This document shows, in pieces, positions 54,571 through 63,498 of a DNA stretch of 64,000 nucleotides. The position numbers and the translations under genes were made by a program. A model generated the notes under the pieces. That model was not told the DNA's origin, did no database searches, and saw nothing but the letters and a program-made list of their open reading frames with translations. Within the stretch, counting starts at the first letter, position 1, and every line of letters starts with the position of its first letter. Source of the stretch: Paeniglutamicibacter psychrophenolicus (GTDB taxonomy: Bacteria; Actinomycetota; Actinomycetes; Actinomycetales; Micrococcaceae); the NCBI RefSeq assembly GCF_017876575.1, contig NZ_JAGIOE010000001.1, forward strand, positions 3,054,443-3,118,442, given 5' to 3'.

Positions 54571-56211
54571 CTATTCGGGCATCAGGTCCCTGGCCCGGAA
54601 GCGCCAGAACCCGATCGTGGCCAGCACCAGGGCGACGACACCCAGGACCACCAGGGGCAGCAGGGCGAAGTCCTCGGCCGGGAGCCGCGGGACCGCGCCG
54701 AACGGGGTTGCCTTGATGACGTCCTCGGACAGGGAAAACAATCCGCCGAACATCGCGGCCATGACCGAGAGCCCGTAGACGGCCCACGCGATGCCGGTGC
54801 TGGGCCGCGGGATGAACCCCTGGCAGAAGAGCAGCACCCCGAGCATCAGCAGCACCGCCGGCCAGTAGGCGAACGAGGCGGCGGCCATGGCCCCGCCAGT
54901 GGAGGCTCCCTGGGACGAGACCCCGGTGAGGTAGCCGCCGACCAGCAGCATCGCCGCGGAGCCGACCCCTGCCACCAGGACGTGCGCCCACAGCCAGCTG
55001 AAGCGTGAGAGCGATCCGGCCAACTGGCTCTCCAGCCGCCCGCTTTCCTCCTCGCTGCGTGCCCCGGCCAGCGCCTGGACTGCGAATGCCCCGGCCAGCA
55101 GCCCGTTGAAGAGCACGAAGATGCCCATCACCCCGTCAAGCATGTCGTGCCCGGCGCCCACGAAGGACTTCGCGAACGGGTTGTTGGGGTCCAGCACCGA
55201 GGTCATGGCCTTGGCAACCGAACCGAAGAAGAGCCCCGCAACCACCGCGCCCAGGAACCAGCCGACCAGCGAGCTGCGCTGCAGCCGCAGCACCAGGCCC
55301 AGCGGGTTGGCCAGCAGCGCCGAGGCGGTTGCCGGGCCGCCGCGCTCGGGCAGGATGCCGGCGCCAAGGTCGCGCCGGGTTCCCAGGCGCAGCGCCAGCG
55401 CGCAGCCAAGCACCGCCAGACCCAGCAGGGCCAGCAGCGGCCACCAGTTGTCCTGGCCGAAGGAGCGCATGTTCTGCGCCCAGCCAATGGGCGAGAACCA
55501 GCTCAGTGCGCTCGGGTCGGTGCCGTTGGCCTGCAGGTCGGCACCGGCACGGATGAAGTAGAAGAGCGCCAGCAGCGCCACGGCCAGCGAGTTCGCCCCG
55601 CGGCTGGTGGTCGCCAGCTGGCCGCAGATCGCCGAGATCGCCACGAACGCCAACCCGGTGCCGGCGATGGAGGCGCCCATGGCCCACGACCCGCCGGTCG
55701 GCAGCGCCAGGGACAGGCACAGCAGGGAGACCAACAAACCGGTGAGCACGGACAGCGACCCTGCCACCAGGTAGTTGGCAACCGAGTAGGCGTGCCGCCC
55801 CAGGGCGGCCGAACGCAGCAGCTCGGTGCGCCCGGTTTCCTCGTCGGCCCGCCCGTTGCGGGTGACCAGGAAGATCGAGGCGAAGCCCAGGGCGACGGCA
55901 AGGGTCATCCAGATCTTGATGACCAGAATGCCGCCGAGCGAGCCTGCCGCGTAGGGCAGGCCGGTCATGGCCGCCACGGCCGGGGTGTTGGCCACCTGGG
56001 CGTAGGCGTCGCGGGCCGCCTGGGTCGGGAAGGCCTCCTGCTGGGAGCCGTAGACGATCGGGATCATCACGGCCAGCACCGCCGCCCAGATGACCAGCCG
56101 CAGCCAGTTGCGGCGCAGGATGAATCTCACGGCCGTGCCGACCCCGGCCAGCGACCCGGTGGAGACGGAGGTTCCGCGTGCGGCGCGGCCCAGGGCTGTT
56201 GCGCTGCTCAT
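54571..56211 (-). CDS. ABC-2-type exporter permease
   Basis: 546 residues with about twelve helices in two similar halves: each half begins with a basic amphipathic segment ([16 protein letters not shown] and [16 protein letters not shown]) followed by an [17 protein letters not shown] loop. This duplicated layout is that of the tetronasin/polyketide-exporter permeases. Its start overlaps the ATPase stop by 4 bases. With the ATPase and the TetR regulator it forms a complete drug-exporter cassette. The transported compound is unknown. Confidence 0.9.
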   Translation of the reverse strand: MSSATALGRAARGTSVSTGSLAGVGTAVRFILRRNWLRLVIWAAVLAVMIPIVYGSQQEAFPTQAARDAYAQVANTPAVAAMTGLPYAAGSLGGILVIKIWMTLAVALGFASIFLVTRNGRADEETGRTELLRSAALGRHAYSVANYLVAGSLSVLTGLLVSLLCLSLALPTGGSWAMGASIAGTGLAFVAISAICGQLATTSRGANSLAVALLALFYFIRAGADLQANGTDPSALSWFSPIGWAQNMRSFGQDNWWPLLALLGLAVLGCALALRLGTRRDLGAGILPERGGPATASALLANPLGLVLRLQRSSLVGWFLGAVVAGLFFGSVAKAMTSVLDPNNPFAKSFVGAGHDMLDGVMGIFVLFNGLLAGAFAVQALAGARSEEESGRLESQLAGSLSRFSWLWAHVLVAGVGSAAMLLVGGYLTGVSSQGASTGGAMAAASFAYWPAVLLMLGVLLFCQGFIPRPSTGIAWAVYGLSVMAAMFGGLFSLSEDVIKATPFGAVPRLPAEDFALLPLVVLGVVALVLATIGFWRFRARDLMPE

Positions 56212-57164
56212 CGCGCGCCGCCCGCTGCTGCGTGGGCGTGGCGCCCGGGCTTGGTGGCCGCCGGCTGAAGCGGCAGTCCGCCGTAGTGGCGCAGGAACAG
56301 GTCCTCGAGCGACGGCGGGGTCGAGACCAGGGAACGGGGCGAGTACATGGAAAGCGCCTCGAGCACGTCCCCCAGGTCTTCCTCGCCGACGGTGAAGGTG
56401 GCCTTGGGCCCGTCGAGGACCAGGTCGTTGATGCCCGGGACCGAGGCAAGCGCGGAGGTGTTTCCGGCCAGCAGCACCGAGACGGTGGTGCGGTGCAGGT
56501 GGCGCAGCGCAACGAGGCGCCCGGCCTCCACGGTCTGGCCCTCGCGGATGATGGTGACGGTGTCGCAGAGCTTTTCGACCTCGGCGAAGATGTGGCTGGA
56601 GAGCAGCACGCTGCGGCCCTCCGCCTTCACCTCGCGGATGCAGGCGGTGAAGACCTGTTCCATCAGCGGGTCAAGGCCGGATGTCGGCTCGTCCAGCAGC
56701 AGCAGCTCGGCATCGGAGGCCAGGGCCGCGACCAGGGCGACCTTCTGCCGGTTGCCCTTGGAGTAGCTGCGGGCCTTCTTGGTGGGGTCCAGGTCGAAGC
56801 GTTCGAGCAGTTCGTCGCGCTTGGCGGCGTCCACTCCCCCGCGCAGGGCCGCCAGGATGCCGATGGCCTGGCCGCCGGTGAGGTTGGGCCACAGGGCCAC
56901 CTCGCCCGGGACGTAGGCGATGCGCCGGTGCAGCTGAACGGCGTCGTCCCACGGGTCCCCGCCAAGCAGCAACACGCTGCCCGAGTCGGCTCGCAGCAAC
57001 CCGAGCAGGATGCGGATGGTGGTCGATTTGCCCGAACCGTTGGGCCCGAGGAAGCCGGCGACCTCTCCTGCCTCGACCTGCAGATCCAGTCCGTCCAGGG
57101 CCGCGGTGCGCCCGAAGTGCTTGTGCAGGTCGGTCACCGAGATGGCCCGGGTGTTGGTGGACAT
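56208..57164 (-). CDS. ABC exporter ATP-binding protein
   Basis: 318 residues. Walker A GPNGSGKS (40-47), signature SKGNRQK (135-141) in place of LSGGQ, as in DrrA-like drug exporters, Walker B LLLLDEP (154-160) and the [10 protein letters not shown] switch region, then an accessory C-terminal domain. AAGGAG is six bases before the ATG. It lies ten bases after the TetR regulator and overlaps the permease, so all three are one transcript. Confidence 0.95.
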   Translation of the reverse strand: MSTNTRAISVTDLHKHFGRTAALDGLDLQVEAGEVAGFLGPNGSGKSTTIRILLGLLRADSGSVLLLGGDPWDDAVQLHRRIAYVPGEVALWPNLTGGQAIGILAALRGGVDAAKRDELLERFDLDPTKKARSYSKGNRQKVALVAALASDAELLLLDEPTSGLDPLMEQVFTACIREVKAEGRSVLLSSHIFAEVEKLCDTVTIIREGQTVEAGRLVALRHLHRTTVSVLLAGNTSALASVPGINDLVLDGPKATFTVGEEDLGDVLEALSMYSPRSLVSTPPSLEDLFLRHYGGLPLQPAATKPGRHAHAAAGGAR

Positions 57165-57174
57165 GGTTTTCTCC

Positions 57175-57849
57175 TTACCGTTTCACGGTTTCTCCCGCGA
57201 GGCCCGCGGGCGGGTTCTTGGTTCCGGCCAGGAAGGCCAGGTATTCATCGAGGTACTCCCGGCTGGTGAACAGCCCCTCGGTGTACAGCTCGAGGGTCGG
57301 CAGCACGGCCTCGGCGTAGTAGCGGTCCATCACCGCGCCGAAGTCGTCCAGCGGCAGCTCGGGACGCATGGCGAAGCTGACCACCATGGCGCCGATCGAT
57401 TGCTGGACCAGGAAGCGCACGCGCGCCTCCTCGTCGCGGCTGGGAACGATGATTCCCCGCTCCACGGCGTCGCGGGAGAATTCCAGGGCCTCGGCGACCA
57501 TGTGCTCGATGAAGTCCCTTCCCGCGTCCCCTCCCTCGCGGACCGAGCGCAGGATGTAGACCAGCAGGATCCCTCCCTCGCGCGAGGACGGGAATTGGGC
57601 GAAGAGTTGCCGGGGCGAGGTATTGAGGCTTTCGTTCTTCAGTGCGCGGTAGCGGGCCAGCACCGTGGCGTCGCATTCGGCGCGCAGCGCTTCCTTGGAC
57701 CCGAAGTGGTGGCGGACCAGGCCCGCGCTGACCCCGGCCCGGGCGGCAATGGCACGCAGGGATTCATCGAACCCGTGCGCTGCGAAGCACTCGATGGCGG
57801 CGTCGCGCAGCCGGGCCCGTCCGGTCAGGTCTTCACGGGCTGTACTCAT
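57175..57849 (-). CDS. TetR-family regulator of the ABC exporter
   Basis: 224 residues from the ATG at 57849. Helix-turn-helix: [20 protein letters not shown] then [20 protein letters not shown]; the C-terminal domain is the ligand pocket. It is the first gene of the exporter operon and probably its repressor. There is no ribosome site before the ATG; the upstream bases are a pair of TACTC-TGTATAG direct repeats that could carry both promoter and operator. Ligand unknown. Confidence 0.92.
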   Translation of the reverse strand: MSTAREDLTGRARLRDAAIECFAAHGFDESLRAIAARAGVSAGLVRHHFGSKEALRAECDATVLARYRALKNESLNTSPRQLFAQFPSSREGGILLVYILRSVREGGDAGRDFIEHMVAEALEFSRDAVERGIIVPSRDEEARVRFLVQQSIGAMVVSFAMRPELPLDDFGAVMDRYYAEAVLPTLELYTEGLFTSREYLDEYLAFLAGTKNPPAGLAGETVKR

Positions 57850-57875
57850 GTATAGGAGGCTACTCGCGTGTATAG
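57843..57875. promoter_or_regulatory. Direct repeats at the TetR gene start
   Basis: TACTC-A-TGTATAG (57843-57855) and TACTC-GCG-TGTATAG (57861-57875) on the plus strand. On the minus strand each gives CTATACA, so the pair may carry the -10 region and an operator. The first copy overlaps the start codon. Confidence 0.45.
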
Positions 57876-57939
57876 CGCTCGGCAATAGGTCTTTGGTCCC
57901 GATTTTTCAGGTCTGGAACGACCGGCTGGAAGCCCCTGT

Positions 57940-58320
57940 TCAGGGTGTGGTTTCGGCCTCGTTGGCCAAGGTCCTGGCGACGCGGTTGGCTTCCCGCCCG
58001 GAGAGCACCAGGAAGGCCGCAGCGACCAGGTAACCGGCACCGGTGAGCGCGAAGGCCACGGCGAACCACCCGGGGAGGCAGGTCAGCGCGGCAGCCAGGA
58101 GGAACAGCTGGCCTGCGCGGCCCGCCCGCACCAGATGCGGTGCCGCGGCGTGGTGGCCCTCGATCCAGGCCGTGTCGTTGGCCCGGGTGTGGCGGGTCTT
58201 GATGCCGATCCGGTCGTTGCGCGGCAGCTTCCGGTCCCTCATCATCGGGGCCAAGACCCGGGCCATGAGGGTGATGAGCCCGAGCCCGATCATGAAGGGA
58301 AGCACTCCCACCAATTCCAT
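57940..58320 (-). CDS. SdpI-family membrane protein
   Basis: 126 residues from the ATG at 58320, with AGGAGG five bases upstream. Three hydrophobic segments (VLPFMIGLGLITLMARVL, LFLLAAALTCLPGWFAVAFA, AGYLVAAAFLVLSG) and the family stretch RNDRIGIKTRHTRANDTAWIE between the first two. SdpI of Bacillus is an immunity/signal protein against the SdpC toxin; no sdpC or sdpR partner is here, and many SdpI-like proteins are orphans. It lies upstream of the TetR gene on the same strand, separated by 90 bases. Confidence 0.75.
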   Translation of the reverse strand: MELVGVLPFMIGLGLITLMARVLAPMMRDRKLPRNDRIGIKTRHTRANDTAWIEGHHAAAPHLVRAGRAGQLFLLAAALTCLPGWFAVAFALTGAGYLVAAAFLVLSGREANRVARTLANEAETTP

Positions 58321-58420
58321 GTCCGCCTCCTGTTGCCGTTTTCCGTCCGCCCCAGTCAACCAGCGCTCGCATCCCCGGCCAAATCCCCGGCGGAAGTGAG
58401 TCGGCGCAGATCCCGGCGCC

Positions 58421-58464
58421 CATGTGTATAGATGTGTAAAGTGTGTATAAATACAATTCACATG
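58421..58464 (+). promoter_or_regulatory. AT-rich promoter with phased TGTGTA repeats
   Basis: TGTGTA occurs at 58423-58428, 58433-58438 and 58442-58447, one helical turn apart. TATAAA (58446-58451) and TACAAT (58452-58457) are candidate -10 elements. CATGTG (58421-58426) and CACATG (58459-58464) frame the block as an inverted repeat. TGTATAG, found twice at the TetR start, also occurs at 58425-58431. It precedes the AAA ATPase gene by 22 bases. Confidence 0.55.
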
Positions 58465-58485
58465 TTTTCATAGGCAGGAATCCCG

Positions 58486-59586
58486 ATGCCCGGCACGCAA
58501 AACCCGTTTCGCCCGACCTTCGGCAGGACGCCTCCGGAGCTGATCGACCGCGATGGCACGCTCGAGGAATTCGAGTACGGGCTGCACATCCGCTCCGGCG
58601 TCCTGGGCCTGCTGTCCATCATCACCGGGGCCAGGGGCGTGGGGAAGACCGTGATGCTCAACGAGGCGCAGGACCTGGCCCGGGAACAGGGCTGGGCAGT
58701 CATCTCCGAGACCTCCACCGAGGGCTTCTTGGCACGGATTGCCGACGCTGCCCTGCTCATCGACCAGGAGCTTGGGGACGGGCCGCCTGCCCGGAAGGTC
58801 GTTTCCTTCACCGCCGGGGGCTTTGGCCTGGGCACGCAGCTTCCCCGGGAACGGCAGGTCGAGTTCCGCAACCTCGGGGCACGCCTGCTGCAGCGCCTTG
58901 ATGCACACGGCACCGGCCTGCTCATCACGCTCGACGAGATCCAGGACGCCAACCGCGGGGAGTTGCTGCAGCTTGCAGCCGTCCTCCAGCACTGGGTGCG
59001 TGAGGGATTGCCCGTGGGGTTTGTCTGTGCGGGCCTGCCGGCCGCCGTCTCCGACATTCTCGACGAAGGCGTGGCCACGTTCCTGCGCCGGGCCGACCGG
59101 ATCGATTTGCATTCCGTTGCCATCCGCGATGTGCACGACTCGTACGCCCGGCAGTTTTCGAAGGCAGGGATATCGCTGCCCGAGGGGTTCCTGGAGGAAG
59201 CCGCCACCTCGACGCTTGGCTACCCGTTCCTGGTCCAGCTGGTCGGGTATTTCCTGTGGAAGGAAGCCGAGCGGGGGGCCGGGGTGGTCGACCTGGCTTC
59301 GGCCAGGCGGGCGGTTGCCATCGCCCTGAAGCGCAACGTCCGGATGGTCGTTGGCCCTGCCATCGCCAAGGTCTCGGAGCGGGACATGGACTACCTGCGG
59401 GCCATGTCCGTGGACCCGGGCCCCTCCAGCACCGCGATGGTGGCCGAGCGCATGAAGGCATCGCTGCAATTGGCCTCGAACTACCGCGCCCGGCTCATTG
59501 AGGCCGGACTGATCGAGACCGCGGGCCGCGGCGAGGTCACCTACTCGATTCCCGGGCTGCGCGAGCACCTGCGCGGCGGAGCGTAG
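58486..59586 (+). CDS. Orphan AAA-type ATP-binding protein (STAND-like)
   Basis: 366 residues from the ATG at 58486, AGGA seven bases upstream. Walker A GARGVGKT (48-55), Walker B LLITLDEIQD (D150, E151), and a following AGLPAAVSDILDE sensor-like stretch; then a helical lid (GYPFLVQLVGYFLWKEAERG) and a C-terminal winged-helix-like end (LIEAGLIETAGRGEVTYSIP). It resembles the AAA_16/ATPase_2 class found in STAND-type and plasmid or defence-linked ATPases. No obvious partner gene is adjacent. Function unknown. Confidence 0.8.
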   Translation: MPGTQNPFRPTFGRTPPELIDRDGTLEEFEYGLHIRSGVLGLLSIITGARGVGKTVMLNEAQDLAREQGWAVISETSTEGFLARIADAALLIDQELGDGPPARKVVSFTAGGFGLGTQLPRERQVEFRNLGARLLQRLDAHGTGLLITLDEIQDANRGELLQLAAVLQHWVREGLPVGFVCAGLPAAVSDILDEGVATFLRRADRIDLHSVAIRDVHDSYARQFSKAGISLPEGFLEEAATSTLGYPFLVQLVGYFLWKEAERGAGVVDLASARRAVAIALKRNVRMVVGPAIAKVSERDMDYLRAMSVDPGPSSTAMVAERMKASLQLASNYRARLIEAGLIETAGRGEVTYSIPGLREHLRGGA

Positions 59587-59608
59587 CCGGGCCCAGCCTC
59601 GGGCTTGC

Positions 59609-62600
59609 TCAGGCACCCAGGTAGCCGCGGGTGTCCAGGTCCTCGGCGGCCATGCGCGCCGCCAGCGACCTCTCCGCCTCCCGCACGGGCCTGGCGGCGG
59701 AGGAACCGAAGCTCTCGTTGCGGGCGCGTGCGGGGTCGGACAGGTGGCCGGGGGCCGGCAGCGTGGATTTTTCCGACAGGTCCCAGGCATCCAGCGCCTG
59801 CAGGCTGATGCCGCGCGGTCCGGTGCGCCGGGTGAGCCCGTGGATCAGCAGCAGCCGGGTGGAGAATAGCAGCGGGCCGCAACGCTGCTGGGCCTCGTGG
59901 AAGAACGTCGCATCGACGCAGCCGGTGCCGTCGTCGACCGAGATGAACACCACCCGACGCCCGCCGCGCATCGGCGGGGTCTGGGTGGCCACGCGCACCC
60001 CGGCCACCAGGACCTCGGTGCCGTTGCGCATGCCCAGCAGGTCCGCGGAGTGCGAGACGCCCAGGGACCGCAGCAGCGGGGCGTGGGATTCCATCAGGTG
60101 GGCGGTGACGTCGATGGACATCAGGTCCAGTTCGGTGCGCACCACCTCGTCCAGCGGCGTCGGCGCCGCCCCGATGGCCATGTTGGCAAGGTCCAGGTCC
60201 CCCAGCGGCAGCGCCAGCTGACCGGGAATCGGGCGATGGCGCTGCGGCAGCGCCCTGCCGGCCGGTGCCCGCAGGTGCTCGATGAGATCGGCCCGGTTCC
60301 CGCGCCCGGTGCGCGCCTGCAGCGAATCGAAGGCGCCCAGGGCCGCGAAGTGGTTCAGCGAGGTGCGGGTCAGCCCGGAGCGGGCACGCACGTCGGCGAT
60401 CGAGTCGTAGGGTTGCCCTGCCGCCACCCGGGCGACCTCGCGTTCGGAGACCGAGCGGATCCCGCGCAGCGAGAGCCTGATCCCGTACCGCCCCGGCGGC
60501 GCCGCGCCCGCGGCCCGCGGCACCACCGGAAGCTGTGCGGGAGGCAGCAGCCCCTCAAGCTTCTCGACCTTGTAGCCGGGTGAGGAGCGGTTGATGTCCA
60601 GCGGCAGGATCGCGATGCCCATGCGCCGGGCCTCGGCGACCAGCAGGCGCTTGGGGTACATGCCCGGGTCGTGTTCCCAGATGCCGGCCAGGAAAGCCTC
60701 GGGGTGGTGGGCCTTGAGCCAGGCAGAGTGGTAGGTGGGCACCGCGAAGGCGGCCCCGTGGGCCTTGCAGAAGCCGAAGGAACCGAAGGCCGCCAGCGTG
60801 TGCCAGACCTCGTCGATCACCGCCAGCGAGTAGCCGCGGCCCAGCGCCCGGGAACGGAAGAGCGCCTCGACCGCGGGTTCGGCGTGCGGGTTGCCCAGCA
60901 GCCGGCGGTACGCATCGGCCTTGGCCAGCCCGCAGCCTGTCATCACGTCGAAGATCCGCAGCACCTGCTCGTGGAAGACGGTGACCCCGTGGGTCTCGGC
61001 GAGCGCCGGTGCAAGGTCGGGGTGGGGGTATTTTTCGGGTGCGAAGCCGTGGCGGTTTTCCAGGTAGGGCTTGACCATGTTGGATTTCATGGGTCCGGGG
61101 CGGAAGAGGGAGATGTCGATGATGAGGTCGTTGAATTCGCGGGGGGCGAGTTTGCCGATGAGTTCGCGTTGTCCGGGTGATTCGATCTGGAAGCAGCCCA
61201 GGGTGTGGGTGGAGCGGATGAGTTCGAAGGTGGGTTCGTCGTCGAGCGGGACCAGGGCGAGGTCGATGGCTCCGTTGGGGGCGATGTAGCCGGGGATTTG
61301 CCCGGGCGCTTCTCCCCGGTGTCCGCCTGCCTTGGCGACGGCCTGGGCGTCGGGGTTCAGGCGTTGGATTTCCTCCAGTGCGTAGGTGATGGCCGATTGC
61401 ATGCGCACCCCCAGGACATCGAGCTTGAGCATGCCCATGGGGTCCATGTCGTGTTTGTCGAATTGGCTCATGGGCAGGGAGATGCCGCTGGGTTCGACGG
61501 GGGTGCGGTCGCGCAGGTGTGCGTCGGAGAGGATGACTCCGCAGGGGTGCATGGAGATGTGGCGGGGCAGGCGGTCGAGGCGTTCGGTGAGGTCCACGAG
61601 CAGGTCGAGTTGTTTTTCGGTGCCGAGGCGGTCGGCGAAGGGTGCGAGTTCGGGTTTTTCCGCCAGGGCTTCGCGGAAGGATGAGGCGGAGAAGCGCCAG
61701 AGTTGCTTGGCGATCACATCGATGTCTTCTTCCTCCATGCCCAGGGCGGCTCCGGCGTCGCGCACCGCTCCGCGGGCGCGGTAGCTGTTTTGCATGCTCA
61801 TGAGGCTGACGCGGTCACTGCCGAAGCGTTCGAAGATCTTGCGGTAGATCTCGTGGCGCCTGGCGGATTCGACGTCGATGTCGATGTCGGGCAGGGTGGC
61901 GCGGTCGCGGGAGAGGAAGCGTTCGAAGAGCAGGTCGTGGGCCAGGGGGTTTACCTGGCTGATGCCGATGAGGTAGTTGACCAGTGAGGAGGCTCCGGAC
62001 CCCCGTGCTGCGGAGCGTATCCCCAGGTGGGTGATCATGGAGCTGACTTCGGCGACGGTGAGGAAGTAGGGGGCGAAGCCGAGGTCGGCGATGGTGGATA
62101 GTTCGGCCTCCAGGCGGTGTCGCATGAGCGGGTCGTTGGCCTGGGCGGGGATGAGGCGGGTGATGCCTGCCTCGGCGCGGGAGGCGAGTTCGTTTTCGGG
62201 GTTTCCGGTGATGCCGATGATGTGGGCCTCGGGGACGACGGGGATCGACCATCCGGTGTCGGGGATCGGGTCCAGGCGTGCCCAGTCGGCGAGCGCTGCG
62301 GTGTTGCGCAGCAGTGTGGCGGCCAGGGAGGTGTTGGAGGCGGAGCGGGCGATTTCGGCGGCGAGGTGGCGCATGTGTTCGGCGGGTTTGAGCCAGCCCT
62401 GTCCGTTGGGTTGGATGTCGTTGAGGGTTTCCAGGGAGGACAGGGCGCGTGCGGAGTCCAGGACGTCGGCGGTGGCGGCTCCGTCGGGGTCGGCGTAGCG
62501 TACGGCGTTGGTCAGCACGGGGGCGATGCCCGTGTCGGTGGCGCAGCGCAGCATGCGGATGGCGTGTGCGGTGCTGAGTTTCTCCCCCGGGCTGTTCAGG

Positions 62601-63178
62601 TGCGTGGTGATCTCCACCCGCAGGGCGCTGGCCCCCAGCAGGGAGCGCCAGGTGCGCAACTGGGTGCGGGCCTGGGTGTAGTGGCGGTGTCCGGTGGCCA
62701 GGCCGATGTCGGAGCCCGGTCCGAGCAGGATGGTGAGCAGGGCTTCCCCGTCGGGGCCCAGCGCGTGGGTGGCCAGTTCCTCGCGGGTGATCCCCACGGA
62801 GGGCTTGGCGAGCCCTGTGGGTGTGGTGGGTTGGTGTGCGGTGGTGACCAGGTGGCAGAGTGCGGCGTATCCGGCGCCGTTGCAGTGCCCCTTGGCCAGG
62901 GCGATGATGCGTCCGGCGGTGCGCAGGGGCGGTGGCTTGCCGTGGGGCGCGGGGTGGGGTGGGGGTTCGAGGATGGCCAGGTCGACTCCGAGGATGGGGT
63001 CGATGCCGTGTCCGATGCAGGCCTTGAGGTGCTTGACGCTTCCGTAGAGTCCGTCGCGGTCGGTGATTGCCAGTGCGTCCGCGCCGTCGGCGAGCGCGGC
63101 GGCGACCAGGTCCTTGGGCCAGGAGACCCCGTAGTGTGCGCTGAAGGCGGAGGCGACGTGCAGGTGGGTGAAGCTCAT
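59609..63178 (-). CDS. dnaE2: Error-prone DNA polymerase (DnaE2-type alpha subunit)
   Basis: 1189 residues from the ATG at 63178 (MSFTHLHVASAFSAHYGVSW), the start I remember from Arthrobacter DnaE2. PHP domain at the N-terminus (ALAITDRDGLYGSVKHLKAC), palm aspartates in LPDIDIDVESARRHEI, then RGSGASSLVNYLIGI, FRPGPMKSNMVKPYLENRHG, helix-hairpin-helix GIRSVSEREVARVAAGQPYD and an OB domain (VFISVDDGTGCVDATFF). It makes translesion mutations after DNA damage, usually with ImuA' and ImuB; neither gene is in this window. It is preceded by an SOS promoter, with a leader of about 180 bases. Codon use changes near 61.02 kb: earlier codons prefer GAA, CAA and AAA, later ones GAG, CAG and AAG. Confidence 0.95.
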   Translation of the reverse strand: MSFTHLHVASAFSAHYGVSWPKDLVAAALADGADALAITDRDGLYGSVKHLKACIGHGIDPILGVDLAILEPPPHPAPHGKPPPLRTAGRIIALAKGHCNGAGYAALCHLVTTAHQPTTPTGLAKPSVGITREELATHALGPDGEALLTILLGPGSDIGLATGHRHYTQARTQLRTWRSLLGASALRVEITTHLNSPGEKLSTAHAIRMLRCATDTGIAPVLTNAVRYADPDGAATADVLDSARALSSLETLNDIQPNGQGWLKPAEHMRHLAAEIARSASNTSLAATLLRNTAALADWARLDPIPDTGWSIPVVPEAHIIGITGNPENELASRAEAGITRLIPAQANDPLMRHRLEAELSTIADLGFAPYFLTVAEVSSMITHLGIRSAARGSGASSLVNYLIGISQVNPLAHDLLFERFLSRDRATLPDIDIDVESARRHEIYRKIFERFGSDRVSLMSMQNSYRARGAVRDAGAALGMEEEDIDVIAKQLWRFSASSFREALAEKPELAPFADRLGTEKQLDLLVDLTERLDRLPRHISMHPCGVILSDAHLRDRTPVEPSGISLPMSQFDKHDMDPMGMLKLDVLGVRMQSAITYALEEIQRLNPDAQAVAKAGGHRGEAPGQIPGYIAPNGAIDLALVPLDDEPTFELIRSTHTLGCFQIESPGQRELIGKLAPREFNDLIIDISLFRPGPMKSNMVKPYLENRHGFAPEKYPHPDLAPALAETHGVTVFHEQVLRIFDVMTGCGLAKADAYRRLLGNPHAEPAVEALFRSRALGRGYSLAVIDEVWHTLAAFGSFGFCKAHGAAFAVPTYHSAWLKAHHPEAFLAGIWEHDPGMYPKRLLVAEARRMGIAILPLDINRSSPGYKVEKLEGLLPPAQLPVVPRAAGAAPPGRYGIRLSLRGIRSVSEREVARVAAGQPYDSIADVRARSGLTRTSLNHFAALGAFDSLQARTGRGNRADLIEHLRAPAGRALPQRHRPIPGQLALPLGDLDLANMAIGAAPTPLDEVVRTELDLMSIDVTAHLMESHAPLLRSLGVSHSADLLGMRNGTEVLVAGVRVATQTPPMRGGRRVVFISVDDGTGCVDATFFHEAQQRCGPLLFSTRLLLIHGLTRRTGPRGISLQALDAWDLSEKSTLPAPGHLSDPARARNESFGSSAARPVREAERSLAARMAAEDLDTRGYLGA

Positions 63179-63363
63179 GTCGCCGCCCCGTGCCGTGCCG
63201 GGAGGTTTGTGCGGCCATCGCTTGGTGTTGCCATGATGGTGCCTGCCCCTCCGCTGTCCCGTGGCGCGCCCCGGTCCCCCGGCGGGTTGCGCCTGCGGGC
63301 ACGTGCCTTGGTGGTCCTCGGTGCCTGGGTTCGTGTGGCTGGGCGAGGAGGGGGGACGAATTC

Positions 63364-63391
63364 ATTCTATTAGAACACGTGTTCTAATCAA
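63364..63391 (-). promoter_or_regulatory. SOS-controlled promoter of dnaE2 with a perfect LexA-type palindrome
   Basis: The 20-bp perfect palindrome ATTAGAACACGTGTTCTAAT (63369-63388) contains GAAC-N4-GTTC, the core of the actinobacterial LexA box. On the minus strand it lies between TTGATT (63391-63386) and TAGAAT (63369-63364), with a 16-base spacer. LexA bound there would block RNA polymerase directly. Confidence 0.85.
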
Positions 63392-63433
63392 GCCCCCGGG
63401 CCGGCCCCCGCGGAGGATTCCCGGGCATCGGGG

Positions 63434-63469
63434 CCGGCTTCCCGCCGCTGACCTGCGGCGGGAAGCCGG
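63434..63469 (-). terminator. Hairpin terminator after the oxidoreductase gene
   Basis: CCGGCTTCCCGCCGC (63434-63448) pairs perfectly with GCGGCGGGAAGCCGG (63455-63469), 15 bp with a six-base loop, 29 bases after the oxidoreductase stop. Confidence 0.8.
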
Positions 63470-63498
63470 GCAGTGAGAAGGCCCACTGCCGGCGCGGC

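Larger units (their letters stand above)
63179..63498. other. Region between dnaE2 and the oxidoreductase gene
   Basis: 320 bases that hold the dnaE2 leader (about 63179-63355), the SOS promoter (63364-63391) and the oxidoreductase terminator (63434-63469). A short open frame begins at 63365 directly behind the promoter, but its sequence (MNSSPLLAQPHEPRHRGPPR) is compositional and it runs out of frame into dnaE2. Confidence 0.6.
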
